Of a stretch of DNA of 64,000 bases, positions 9,409 through 17,507 are shown one piece after another. Under the pieces are notes generated by a model. The model did not search any database. It had not been told where the DNA came from and worked only from the letters and a program-made list of their open reading frames with translations. The stretch's first letter is position 1; each line of letters opens with the position of its first letter. The stretch covers positions 806,001-870,000 of the forward strand of contig NZ_SSSM01000005.1 of NCBI RefSeq assembly GCF_004801885.1, given 5' to 3'. The translations under genes and the position numbers were made by a program. The stretch comes from Naasia lichenicola. Lineage in GTDB: Bacteria > Actinomycetota > Actinomycetes > Actinomycetales > Microbacteriaceae.

Positions 9409-10284
9409 TCAGGACGGGTAGCGCTGGAGCATCTGCTTGCGCCAGGCTTCGGTGCCTTCCAGCTCGTTGAAGGTGAAGATGTGGAAGTCCTGCAAGTTGT
9501 TGTCCGCCGCTCCGATGGCGGGCTTGAGGCCGCGGATCAGCTTGTTCGGGCTGTAGCCGCCCGGCACGAAGAAGCGCCAGAACATGCCCTTCTGCTTCTG
9601 CAGGAACTTGAGCGAGTCGCCGACGCCCGAGGCGAGGGAGATGCGCAGGAGCTTCTCGCGGCTCACTGCGCCCGGCATGCCGACGCGGATGGGCAGATCG
9701 ACACCCTCGGACTTGATGCGACGCGCCCAGGAGATGATCGCGGGAGCGTCGTAGCAGATCTGCGTCGCGATGTAGGTCGCGAGCTGGGCCTTCTCCTTGA
9801 GGGCGGCGTCGAGTCCGTCCTGCGGGATGAAGTGGTGCCCTTCCGGGTAGCCGCCGATCCCGATCGAGGTGAACTCGTGCCCGATGGAGTCGAGCGACTT
9901 GAGCAGCGAGAGGGCGTCCGTGTACTCGCCGGCCGGCTCCTCGGCGTCGCCACCCACGACGAAGACGCTGTCGATGCCGACGGCCTTCAGTCGCTGGACG
10001 AACTCTCCGAGCTGCACCTTGTCGCGGATCATCTTCGCCGAGAGGTGCGGGGCGACCGAGTAGCCGTGTCCCGCGAACTTCTCGGCGAGCGCGATGGTCG
10101 CCTCGATGCCCTTGGGGGGAGAGGCGGTGACCGTCAGGCGCACCGACTTGGGGACGAACTTCACGACGTTGTCCTCGGTGGCCTTGAACGGCAGCACCTC
10201 GTAGCCCATGTTCGACAGCACGCCGTTGAGGGTCCGTCGCTTCGCGACGCCCTGTCCGCTCGTGGTCACGCCGTCGGCGCTCAC
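9409..10284 (-). CDS. metF: Methylenetetrahydrofolate reductase, divergent short form
   Basis: A 291-residue MetF-like protein, linking 5-methyl-THF and 5,10-methylene-THF. By alignment to E. coli MetF, the catalytic Glu corresponds to E29 (GYEVLPF), followed by APHLSAK, VVGGDAEEP, GYPEGHH and TQICYD in the right order. Overall identity is clearly low and flavin-site residues differ, so cofactor use should not be assumed. The GTG start follows GGAG. It leads the demethylase operon and is divergent from padR, so its physiological direction here is probably oxidative, regenerating methylene-THF from demethylation. Confidence 0.85.
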   Translation of the reverse strand: MSADGVTTSGQGVAKRRTLNGVLSNMGYEVLPFKATEDNVVKFVPKSVRLTVTASPPKGIEATIALAEKFAGHGYSVAPHLSAKMIRDKVQLGEFVQRLKAVGIDSVFVVGGDAEEPAGEYTDALSLLKSLDSIGHEFTSIGIGGYPEGHHFIPQDGLDAALKEKAQLATYIATQICYDAPAIISWARRIKSEGVDLPIRVGMPGAVSREKLLRISLASGVGDSLKFLQKQKGMFWRFFVPGGYSPNKLIRGLKPAIGAADNNLQDFHIFTFNELEGTEAWRKQMLQRYPS

Positions 10285-10350
10285 TGCGCAGCTCCGACGA
10301 ATCCGTGCGCGATCAAGATGCTGGCCACATTGCCTCCTTGGAACGGGTCA

Positions 10351-10390
10351 ACCACTATCTGCATAGTGGTGAGTCACTATGATCATAGGG
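10351..10390. promoter_or_regulatory. Tandem inverted-repeat operator between metF and padR
   Basis: ACCACTAT (10351-10358) and ATAGTGGT (10363-10370) are perfect 8-bp arms around CTGC. Immediately to the right CACTAT-GATC-ATAGGG (10375-10390) repeats the same 6-4-6 layout with one mismatch and contains the 12-bp palindrome CTATGATCATAG. That palindrome carries a TATGAT -10-like hexamer on each strand, so a protein bound here would block both divergent promoters. The obvious candidate is the adjacent PadR protein. Confidence 0.6.
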
Positions 10391-10497
10391 AGATGCACGT
10401 CGGTGCGCCAGACTCGGGTGGAACCAATTCCGATGAACGGCATAACCGCTCTCCAGCCGGTTAGCCTGGTGGCCACCGGCAGGAATCGAGGATGATC

Positions 10498-11139
10498 ATG
10501 AGTCTGCGACAGGCGCTTCTCGCATTGCTGACGACGCAGTCGATGACCGGCTACGACCTCTGCAAGTCTTTCCGCTCTTCGGTCGGATTCGTCTGGCATG
10601 CACCTGATTCCCAGATCTATCCCGAGCTGCGCAAGATGGAGGAGGTCGGACTCGTCACGAGCGCCCCGGTGCCGTGGGGACCGACCACGACCAAGCGCGA
10701 GTACACGATCACCGATGCCGGGGTCGGGGCGTTCCGCGAGTGGATGAACACCACGCTCGACTACTCGCGTGAGCGCGATCCCGTGCATCTGAAGGCCGCG
10801 TACTTCGAATGGGCCACGCCGGAGGCGACGAGAGATCAGCTGGTCGCCCATGTCGAGTACTACGAGGCGCGGCGCGAGCAGTGGCTGGGCATGATCGGCG
10901 AGCTGCAGGATCACTCCCAGCCGACGCTGGTCCGACGGCTCGAGCACTTCCCCGAGGATTCGTGGGAGGCGATCACCGAGTTCAAGGTCTTCTCCTACCA
11001 GGGCCTTGTCGCGCAGGCGGAGCAGCAGATCGAGTGGGCCAAGCGCGGCCTGGAGCTGAGCGAACGGCTGCACGCCCACCGCCCCGATGCCGCGATCATC
11101 ACCGGCCGGCCCTCCGTCCCCGCCGACCGGAGCGCCTGA
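10498..11139 (+). CDS. PadR family transcriptional regulator
   Basis: A 213-residue PadR protein. The winged-helix domain covers about residues 1-85 (SLRQALLALLTTQSMTGYDLCKSF, then DSQIYPELRKMEEVGLV), followed by an alpha-helical dimerisation domain. ATG 10498 has GAGG 6 nt upstream; ATG 10492, two codons earlier, is also possible. The family's founding members are repressors released by phenolic acids, and this one is divergent from metF and the O-demethylase unit with a tandem palindrome between them. It probably represses that unit until an aromatic acid appears. Confidence 0.88.
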   Translation: MSLRQALLALLTTQSMTGYDLCKSFRSSVGFVWHAPDSQIYPELRKMEEVGLVTSAPVPWGPTTTKREYTITDAGVGAFREWMNTTLDYSRERDPVHLKAAYFEWATPEATRDQLVAHVEYYEARREQWLGMIGELQDHSQPTLVRRLEHFPEDSWEAITEFKVFSYQGLVAQAEQQIEWAKRGLELSERLHAHRPDAAIITGRPSVPADRSA

Positions 11140-11155
11140 CGCGCCGCAGCGCTGG

Positions 11156-12517
11156 TCAGCGGTCGCGGTAGTTGCTCCGGGCGTAGTCGAGGTAGGGGGC
11201 CGGCGCGACGGTGGCGCGGATCGTCACCTGGCGATGCGGCTCGACCTGCGGCTTGCGGGTGTTCGGATCCTCGCCCCAGGTGACGGTGACCTCTGTGCCG
11301 GTCTCGGCCGCTGAGCTGTCGATGGTGGCCAGGGATGCGAAGACCTGCTCATTGGCCATGTAGCCGCAGTCCATCGAGATGCCGACCGGCTTGCCGTCGA
11401 GCAGCACCTCATCCGCCTGGTAGAGGCCGTAGCGGGACTTGGGCAGCGCCATGTACTTGGCGGGGGTGCCGGGCTGGAACAGTGATCCGATCGCGGCGGC
11501 CACGTCGTCGCCGTTCCAGACGAGCGTCACCTTGGTGCGGGTCTGGTTCTCGGCATGCCGCTCGAGGGCGGCGCGGCCGATGAAGTCGTGGTCGAAGGCG
11601 ACGCTGCGCCCGTAGCCCAGGTCGTACGGGGTGACGTAGTAGTCCTCGATATCGCTGGACAGCAGGCTGCCGGCGAGCGATCCAGCTCCCGCGGCGCCGA
11701 GCCAGGCGCGGTAGGCGTCGGTGCCTTCGCCACTGAAGATCGCGGGCAGGGGAGAGGGCACCCAGCCCGATTCGAGGTTGGCGCTCGAGTAGCCCATCGA
11801 GCCGACCTGGACGAGACCCAGGTCGGCGCCCGCCTCGATGAGGGCCGCACGGATGGAGTCGCCTTCCGCCCACGGCCCGAACAGCTCGAAGCCGGGCTGG
11901 CCCGCCATGCCATGGCGGAGTGCGCGGACGGTGCTGCCGGCGATCTGGAAGCTGGTCATGTGGAAGAACTTCGTCGCCGGCACGGGGCCGCCGATCAGCT
12001 TCTCGACGAGGGCGAGCGCGTTCGGGCCCTGCAGCTCGTAGCGGTAGAGCTTGGGCGGGCCCTGTCGGACGATCGAGTTGCCATCGCGTTCGACCTGCGC
12101 GTCGTAGTCGCCGGTCTCGAGGTGGTACTGCACCCAGTCGATCACCATCGGATGGCCGACGAGGTCGAAGCTCTCCTCCGCCAGGTAGAAGAGGATCGCG
12201 TCGCCGATCAGATAGCCCTCGTGGTTGACGGCGATGAACTGCTTGGCGTTGTCGACCTGGAACTTCGCGAAGCTGTTGACGCCGGTGTCGCTCAGCAGCT
12301 TGAGGGCGTCCGGTCCGGTGAGGAACAGGTCGGTCATGTGGTGCGACTGGTCGAGCAGGGCGACGGTCTCCCGCCAGGAGTGCTGCTCGGACCGCCAGTT
12401 GCTGAACTCGGGAGCGACGGGGAAGACGGTCGGTCGGGCCTGGGCGTTGCGCAGGAAGTCGACGGAGGAGCCGGCCGCCGCGATGGCATCGGCGAGGCTC
12501 GGGGATGAGGTGGCCAT
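11156..12517 (-). CDS. THF-dependent aromatic O-demethylase, LigM/DesA family (paralogue 2)
   Basis: A 453-residue protein with the same landmarks as paralogue 1: FSNWRSEQHSWRET, LLDQSHHM, LRHGMAGQPGFELFGP and GYSSANLESGWVPSPLPA (Y243 in the LigM Tyr247 position). It lacks a Tyr at the LigM Tyr31 position (RPTVFPVAP), which suggests a different aromatic substrate. AGGAG 6 nt before ATG 12517 sets the start; a longer frame upstream is not supported. It is convergent with padR and divergent from galB. Sharing the galB promoter region suggests that it supplies the trihydroxybenzoate that the gal operon degrades. Confidence 0.9.
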   Translation of the reverse strand: MATSSPSLADAIAAAGSSVDFLRNAQARPTVFPVAPEFSNWRSEQHSWRETVALLDQSHHMTDLFLTGPDALKLLSDTGVNSFAKFQVDNAKQFIAVNHEGYLIGDAILFYLAEESFDLVGHPMVIDWVQYHLETGDYDAQVERDGNSIVRQGPPKLYRYELQGPNALALVEKLIGGPVPATKFFHMTSFQIAGSTVRALRHGMAGQPGFELFGPWAEGDSIRAALIEAGADLGLVQVGSMGYSSANLESGWVPSPLPAIFSGEGTDAYRAWLGAAGAGSLAGSLLSSDIEDYYVTPYDLGYGRSVAFDHDFIGRAALERHAENQTRTKVTLVWNGDDVAAAIGSLFQPGTPAKYMALPKSRYGLYQADEVLLDGKPVGISMDCGYMANEQVFASLATIDSSAAETGTEVTVTWGEDPNTRKPQVEPHRQVTIRATVAPAPYLDYARSNYRDR

Positions 12518-12684
12518 GGTGAACTCCTTCGTTCGAGGACGCGATCCACGAGGTGAGCGGGCGGCGGCGGTGCCGCGATCCGGGCGCCGACCACAGGGCC
12601 GACGCGGTGTCCACGATGGTCGACATACCTGTGCGAGATGCTCAGTGCAACGCATCAACGGGACCGTTCGATTTTGGAAACACA

Positions 12685-12696
12685 ATTGTTGACAAT
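12685..12696. promoter_or_regulatory. ATTGT-TG-ACAAT operator overlapping a TTGACA -35 box
   Basis: A perfect 5-2-5 inverted repeat in the 278-bp gap between demethylase 2 and galB. The plus-strand hexamer TTGACA (12689-12694) is an ideal -35 box for the gal operon and lies inside the operator; a -10 about 17 bp downstream is weak. On the minus strand TTGTCA could serve demethylase 2. Close relatives of the site occur at 17466-17477 (beside gntR) and 25263-25274 (before the Liv operon), so the GntR regulator is the likely binder. Confidence 0.6.
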
Positions 12697-12795
12697 CCAA
12701 ATGACGCGTGCTTGTCTGAGGCTCGAAGCGAGCCGTATCGCCATGCGACCACGGCACCGCCACGAGAGACATGACCGAGTGATGGAGCCGGGCCG

Positions 12796-13545
12796 ATGAG
12801 CGACCAACCGCAGAGCACCCAGGCCGGGACCGTACTGGTCGTGAGCGCACACGCAGGCGACTTCGTCTGGCGGGCGTCCGGCGCCATCGCATCGGCCGTC
12901 CAGCGAGGCGACCGCGCGGTGATCGTCTGCCTCTCATTCGGCGAGCGCGGCGAGTCCGCGAGCCAGTGGCTGGCCGGCAAGTCCCTCGAGGAGATCAAGG
13001 CGATGCGTCGCGCCGAGGCCGAGGGTGCCGCCGCGGCCCTGGGCGCCGAGATCGAGTTCCTCGACGCGGGGGACTACCCGCTCCTCGAGAGTCCTGAGCT
13101 CACGGACAAGCTGGTGCAGGTCTTCCGCCGCGTGGTGCCGACCGTCGTGCTCACCCATCCGCTGACCGATCCGTACAACGGCGACCACCCCGCAGCCGCG
13201 CGGATGACGCTGCAGGCTCGCATCCTCGCCCAGGCGATCGGCTACCCCGGGGAGGGCGAGCCGCTGGGTGCGCCTCCCGTCTTCTTCTTCGAGCCGCATC
13301 AGCCCGAGCAGTCCGACTTCAAGCCGAACGTGCTCCTCGACATCACCGCCGCGTGGCCGGCGAAGCTCGAGGCGATGAAGTGCCTGCCCGCCCAGAAGCA
13401 CATGTGGGACTACTACTCGGACCTCGGGGTCCGTCGCGGCGTGCAGGTCAAGCGCAACGCGGGGCCCAACCTCGGGCTGCCGGTCGACACCAAGGGCGAG
13501 GCGTACATGCGCTACTACCCGCAGGTCACCACGGTTCTGGAATAG
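12796..13545 (+). CDS. galB: 4-oxalomesaconate hydratase, PIG-L type
   Basis: A 249-residue PIG-L/LmbE-fold metalloenzyme. The family AHPDD motif appears as SAHAGDFVWRASGAI (H19, D22), the form typical of GalB hydratases, and the third metal ligand is H131 (NGDHPAAARM). It hydrates 4-oxalomesaconate to 4-carboxy-4-hydroxy-2-oxoadipate in the gallate/protocatechuate 4,5-cleavage route. GGAG lies 8 nt upstream of the ATG. It is the first gene of galB-galC-galD-dioxygenase (gap to galC 8 bp). The product call is strengthened by the two neighbouring steps of the same pathway. Confidence 0.9.
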   Translation: MSDQPQSTQAGTVLVVSAHAGDFVWRASGAIASAVQRGDRAVIVCLSFGERGESASQWLAGKSLEEIKAMRRAEAEGAAAALGAEIEFLDAGDYPLLESPELTDKLVQVFRRVVPTVVLTHPLTDPYNGDHPAAARMTLQARILAQAIGYPGEGEPLGAPPVFFFEPHQPEQSDFKPNVLLDITAAWPAKLEAMKCLPAQKHMWDYYSDLGVRRGVQVKRNAGPNLGLPVDTKGEAYMRYYPQVTTVLE

Positions 13546-13553
13546 GGGCTCGG

Positions 13554-14294
13554 ATGCCGAACGTGATCGTCACCGGCGTGAGGCGCACGCCGCTCGCCGA
13601 CCTCGACCAGCTGGCTGAGTACGGTGTCGCCACCGTGCACGAGGCGATGGGACGCACCGGGCTGGTGGGCACCTCGGTGCATCCGATCCAGGACGGCGCT
13701 CGCGTCGCGGGATCCGCCGTCACGGTGCTCTGCTGGCCCGGCGACAATCTGATGATCCACGCGGCGGTCGAGCAGTGCCGCCCCGGCGACCTGCTCGTGG
13801 TCACCACGGTGTCCCCGTCACTCGACGGCTCGTTCGGCGAGCTCTTCGCCACCGCGCTGCAGCAGCGCGGCGTCCGCGGTCTTGTCACGACAGGCGGAGT
13901 CCGCGACGTGGTCGACCTCCGCGCCATGGGCTTCCCGGCATGGGCTGGGGCGCAGAACGCGCAGGGCACGGTGAAGGCCACACCCGGCTCGGTCAACGTG
14001 CCGATCGTGGTCGGCGGTGTCGTGATCCGTCCGGGAGACGCGGTGGTGGCCGACGATGACGGCGTGCTCTGCGTCGCCCGCGAGGACGTCACGACGGCGC
14101 TCGCCGCATCCGCATCCCGCGTCGCCAAGGAGGCGGACTCCCGTTCCGCCTATCAGAACGGCGAGCTCAGCCTCGATCGCAACAAGCTGCGCGGTGTGCT
14201 CTCCGACCTGGGCGTCAGCTACGTGGCCGCGACAGGCGAGGACGCCGAGCCCGACTCCGCTCCAGCCGATCCCACCTCGACCGGCGAGGCGTGA
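13554..14294 (+). CDS. galC: 4-carboxy-4-hydroxy-2-oxoadipate aldolase / oxaloacetate decarboxylase, RraA fold
   Basis: A 246-residue member of the RraA/HMG-aldolase family. The motif TTGGVRDVVDLRAMGFPAWA carries the catalytic Arg-Asp pair (R117, D118), and DNLMIHAAVEQCRPGDLLVV is the conserved phosphate/acid-binding region. It cleaves carboxy-hydroxy-oxoadipate to pyruvate and oxaloacetate, and family members also decarboxylate oxaloacetate. The last 20 residues are an acidic Pro/Ser-rich tail. ATG 13554 is preceded by AGGGG. It lies 8 bp after galB and its stop overlaps the galD start region. Confidence 0.9.
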   Translation: MPNVIVTGVRRTPLADLDQLAEYGVATVHEAMGRTGLVGTSVHPIQDGARVAGSAVTVLCWPGDNLMIHAAVEQCRPGDLLVVTTVSPSLDGSFGELFATALQQRGVRGLVTTGGVRDVVDLRAMGFPAWAGAQNAQGTVKATPGSVNVPIVVGGVVIRPGDAVVADDDGVLCVAREDVTTALAASASRVAKEADSRSAYQNGELSLDRNKLRGVLSDLGVSYVAATGEDAEPDSAPADPTSTGEA

Positions 14295-14299
14295 GCGCG

Positions 14300-15355
14300 A
14301 TGTCGACTGACGGCGTCCGCTGCATGATGATGCGGGGCGGCACGTCCAAGGGCGCCTACTTCCTCGCCGAGGATCTGCCCAGCGATTCCGCCGAGCGCGA
14401 CGACCTCATCCTGCGCATCATGGGCAGCCCGGATCCGCGTCAGATCGACGGGATCGGCGGTGCCGACCCGCTCACCAGCAAGGTCGCCGTGATCTGGCGC
14501 TCCGCCGATGATGCGACGGATGTCGACTACCTCTTCCTGCAGGTGATGGTCGACCGGGCCGTGGTCACCGATCGGCAGAACTGCGGCAATCTGCTCGCCG
14601 GAGTGGGCCCATTCGCCGTGGAGCGCGGTCTCGTGCCCGCGACGGGCGCCGAGACCAGCGTGCGCATCAAGATGATCAACACCGACTCGACCGCCCGTGC
14701 CACCTTCCCGACCCCGGGCGGGATGCCGGACTACAGCGGCGACACCGCGATCGACGGAGTGCCCGGAACGGCCGCCGAGATCCGGATCGAGTTCACCGAC
14801 ACGGCAGGTTCCTCCACGGGAGCGCTGCTGCCGACCGGCAACGCGACCGACGTCGTGGACGGGGTCACCGTGACCTGCGTCGACAACGGCATGCCGTCCG
14901 TCCTCATCGCCGCCACCGACCTCGGTGTGACCGGAGCGGAGTCGCCCGAGGCGCTGCAGGATGACGTCGAGCTCAACCGCCGGCTTGCGGCAATCCGACT
15001 GCAGGCCGCCGAGCTGATGGGCATGGGCGATGTCTCGAGCACCACCGTGCCGAAGATGGTGCTGCTCGCAGCTCCCACCGACGGCGGCGTCATCTCGACC
15101 CGGAGCTTCCTGCCGGTCAAGGTGCACAGCTCCATCGGCGTGCTCGGAGCGCTCACGGTCGCGGCGGGAGTATCGATCGACGGCGCCGTCGGCAACGACC
15201 TCGCCGCGCTGCCCGCTCCTGGCGAGCAGTTCCGGATCGAGCATCCCACCGGACACTTCGACGTCGTGATCGAGATGGACGGGCGGGACGTGCGCTCGTC
15301 CGGCAACATCCGCACCGCTCGGAAGCTGTTCGACGGCACCGTCTTCCCGCGCTAG
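14300..15355 (+). CDS. galD: 4-oxalomesaconate tautomerase, PrpF fold
   Basis: A 351-residue PrpF-family isomerase. The N-terminus VRCMMMRGGTSKGAYF is the family signature, and DRQNCGNLLAGVGPFA and the C-terminal GHFDVVIEMDG are also conserved. GalD converts the keto form of 4-oxalomesaconate made by ring cleavage to the enol/diene form used by GalB. ATG 14300 has GAGG 10 nt upstream; the alternative GTG 14291 overlaps the galC stop but is too close to that GAGG. The presence of GalD points to gallate rather than protocatechuate as the ring-cleavage substrate. Confidence 0.9.
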   Translation: MSTDGVRCMMMRGGTSKGAYFLAEDLPSDSAERDDLILRIMGSPDPRQIDGIGGADPLTSKVAVIWRSADDATDVDYLFLQVMVDRAVVTDRQNCGNLLAGVGPFAVERGLVPATGAETSVRIKMINTDSTARATFPTPGGMPDYSGDTAIDGVPGTAAEIRIEFTDTAGSSTGALLPTGNATDVVDGVTVTCVDNGMPSVLIAATDLGVTGAESPEALQDDVELNRRLAAIRLQAAELMGMGDVSSTTVPKMVLLAAPTDGGVISTRSFLPVKVHSSIGVLGALTVAAGVSIDGAVGNDLAALPAPGEQFRIEHPTGHFDVVIEMDGRDVRSSGNIRTARKLFDGTVFPR

Positions 15356-15426
15356 TGATCCAGCTCTGAGCTCGTCCGTCCCTTCCTGATCCCTCAACCT
15401 GACGCCGACGTCATCAAGGAGTAGTC

Positions 15427-16383
15427 ATGCGCAACAGTTCATTCGGCGACATCGCCCATCTCGGCCACGTCGAGCTGCTCACCTCCGAGTTCGACAAGAG
15501 CCGGTGGTTCTTCACGGAGCTGCTCGCGATGCGCGAGGTCGCGGCGGAGGGCGACTCCGTCTTCCTGCACGCGTGGGACGACTACGAGCGCTACACGCTC
15601 AAGCTCACCGCCAGCCCCGCCTCCGGAGTGGGCCGGGTCGCTCTGCGCACCGGCAGCCAGGAGGCGCTCGAGCGCCGAGCGGCCGCGATCGAGGCGACCG
15701 GTCGCGGCATCGGCTGGAAGGACGGCGAGCAGGGCGTCGGCCGCAGCTACGCCTTCACCGATCCCGACGGGCACCCGATGGAGATCTACTACGACACCGA
15801 ATGGTTCCAGGCGCCCGACGATGCGAAGCCTGCCCTCAAGAACCAGGCGGACAAGTATCCGGGGCGCGGCATCAACGCCCGGCGCCTCGACCACGTCAAC
15901 TACCTCGGCAAGGACGTCGAGGAGAACGGCACGTTCATCGCCGACGCGCTCGGCGGCGAGGCCACGGAGCAGATCCGGTTGAACACGGGTCAGATCTCGG
16001 CCCAGTGGTTCCACTTCAACAGCAAGTCGTACGACGTCGTCTACTCGGCGGACAACACCGGCAGCACGGGGCGTCTGCACCACATCGCCTTCGCCACGGA
16101 CACCCGTGAGGACATCCTCAAGGGCGCCGACGTGTTCCTCGAGAACGGCATCCACATCGAGTCGGGACCGCACAAGCACGCCATCCAGCAGACCTTCTTC
16201 CTCTACGTCTACGAGCCGGGCGGAAACCGCATCGAGTTCGCGAACGCCGGCGCGCGCCTCATGCTCGCGCCCGACTGGAAGACGATCGAGTGGACCGAGG
16301 CCGAGCGCGCCAAGGGCCAGGCGTGGGGCATGAAGACGATCTCCACCTTCCACACCCACGGCACCCCGCCCGTCGGCGAATAG
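15427..16383 (+). CDS. Two-module VOC-fold type I extradiol dioxygenase, candidate gallate-ring cleaver
   Basis: A 318-residue protein with two VOC modules (about 8-125 and 152-280). The metal ligands of type I extradiol dioxygenases are visible in the C-terminal module: H156 (RLDHVNYL), H218/H219 (RLHHIAFA) and E270 (GGNRIEFAN). It is the last gene of the gal operon and has a strong AGGAG. It is the only ring-cleavage enzyme in the window. Its place after galD implies that it opens gallate (or 3-O-methylgallate) to 4-oxalomesaconate, a job normally done by unrelated LigB-type enzymes. Fold and metal site are seen; the substrate is inferred. Confidence 0.8.
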   Translation: MRNSSFGDIAHLGHVELLTSEFDKSRWFFTELLAMREVAAEGDSVFLHAWDDYERYTLKLTASPASGVGRVALRTGSQEALERRAAAIEATGRGIGWKDGEQGVGRSYAFTDPDGHPMEIYYDTEWFQAPDDAKPALKNQADKYPGRGINARRLDHVNYLGKDVEENGTFIADALGGEATEQIRLNTGQISAQWFHFNSKSYDVVYSADNTGSTGRLHHIAFATDTREDILKGADVFLENGIHIESGPHKHAIQQTFFLYVYEPGGNRIEFANAGARLMLAPDWKTIEWTEAERAKGQAWGMKTISTFHTHGTPPVGE

Positions 16384-16752
16384 CCGGCGCGCGCGTACGC
16401 ACGCGGGCACGGGGGTACGCGGGCGCAGGATGCTGCTCGGCCACCTTTTCCGCTGACGGCCACCTTTGCAAAGGTGGCCGTCGCGGCGAAAGGTGGCCGA
16501 GCGCTGCCCAAGGGTGGCCGCCAGGGTGAGGTGGCCGGCCGGGCCGCTGAGCCGGGAAGGCCCTGCGTCGAGCGGGCAGAAGGACGACCCGCGAGTTGCC
16601 CAGTTCTGCCGCCTGAATGCGCTTGCAGGCGGCAGAAGTGGGCAGTTCAGCATCGCGATCGTCGCCGTGAGGCGACCGCGGCGCAGCCGCGCGGGTCTGG
16701 CGCGCGCACGTGAGGCCGCCCTCGGCCGAAGCGGGCGCTTGCGCCTACGCCC
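16384..16752. repeat. Convergent intergenic region with two very stable hairpins
   Basis: No gene is supported in these 369 bp. Hairpin 1 (16436-16501) is a 66-nt near-palindrome: outer arms 16436-16448/16489-16501 and inner arms 16455-16468/16469-16482 are perfect and share one centre; the word GGCCACCTTT appears four times in it, and again in partial form downstream. Hairpin 2 (16597-16615 and 16626-16644) has 19-bp arms with one mismatch over a 10-nt loop and is related to the element at 22687-22740. Either could end transcription of the gal operon and of gntR. Confidence 0.75.
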
Positions 16753-17415
16753 TCAGCTCAGGCGCAGGGCGGCGATGACGCTCTGCAGGTGGGCGCGGGT
16801 CGCGGCCTGAGCGGCTTCGGGATCGCGGCGCACGATGGCGTCGATGATGGCGACGTGCTCCGGTCCGGAGACGCTCGCGCGGCCCGACTGGAACGACAGC
16901 CGGAACTGGTGACGGACGCTCTGGTTGCGCAGCCGCTCGATGATGCCGACGGCCGTGCTGTGAGCGCTGATCTCTCGGACCCGGCGGTCGAGCAGCTGAT
17001 TGAGCCGCGAGTACTCGACGAGGTCGCCGTCCTCGACGGAGGCGATCAGTGCCGCGCGCAGTTCGCTGAACTCGGCGATCTCGGGATCGGTGATCAGCTC
17101 GGCGGCCTTCGCGGCGCAGAGCCCCTCGACGCCGATGCGCACCTCGAGGATCTCGATGGCCTCATCGACGGAGATCGCTCGCACGCGCGAGCCGCGGTTG
17201 GGCAGGCGGTCGATGAGTCCGTCGTTCGCCAGCTCGAACAGCGCGGTGCGGACGGAGGCCCGGCTCGCTCCGAACGACGCACTGAGGTCGGCCTCGATGA
17301 GGCGCTGGTTGGGTGCGAACTCCCCGCCGACGATGGCGTCGCGGATGGCCCGCGTGAGATCGGGCAGGGCGGATGCGCCCGTCGAAGGAGCGGAATCCGT
17401 AGCGATGTCGGTCAT
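16753..17415 (-). CDS. GntR family regulator, FadR/FCD subfamily
   Basis: A 220-residue protein. The GntR winged helix covers about residues 19-82 (LTRAIRDAIVGGEFAPNQRLIEADLSASFG onward, in segments), followed by an all-helical FCD domain (about 90-212) of the kind that binds carboxylic acids and often a metal. It is convergent with the gal operon and divergent from the DUF1932-type dehydrogenase. A near-palindrome AATGT-CT-ACAAT lies between the divergent starts and matches sites before galB and before the Liv operon. A role as the acid-responsive repressor of the aromatic genes is likely but inferred. Confidence 0.88.
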   Translation of the reverse strand: MTDIATDSAPSTGASALPDLTRAIRDAIVGGEFAPNQRLIEADLSASFGASRASVRTALFELANDGLIDRLPNRGSRVRAISVDEAIEILEVRIGVEGLCAAKAAELITDPEIAEFSELRAALIASVEDGDLVEYSRLNQLLDRRVREISAHSTAVGIIERLRNQSVRHQFRLSFQSGRASVSGPEHVAIIDAIVRRDPEAAQAATRAHLQSVIAALRLS

Positions 17416-17465
17416 CCGACCGCCCTCTCTCGATGCATGCGCCCGGCGCCGGCCTGGGCGCCATT

Positions 17466-17477
17466 AATGTCTACAAT
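17466..17477. promoter_or_regulatory. GntR-type operator between gntR and the dehydrogenase
   Basis: AATGT-CT-ACAAT, one mismatch from the perfect ATTGT-nn-ACAAT site at 12685-12696. It is 50 bp upstream of gntR and 30 bp upstream of the dehydrogenase ATG, an expected place for autoregulation. Confidence 0.5.
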
Positions 17478-17507
17478 CTCATGAACCAGGCTGTCGAGGG
17501 AGATATC

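Noticed and set aside
9409-10284. Loss of the MetF catalytic Glu
   Set aside because: A first alignment placed Thr there, but matching the whole strand order puts E29 (GYEVLPF) at that position.
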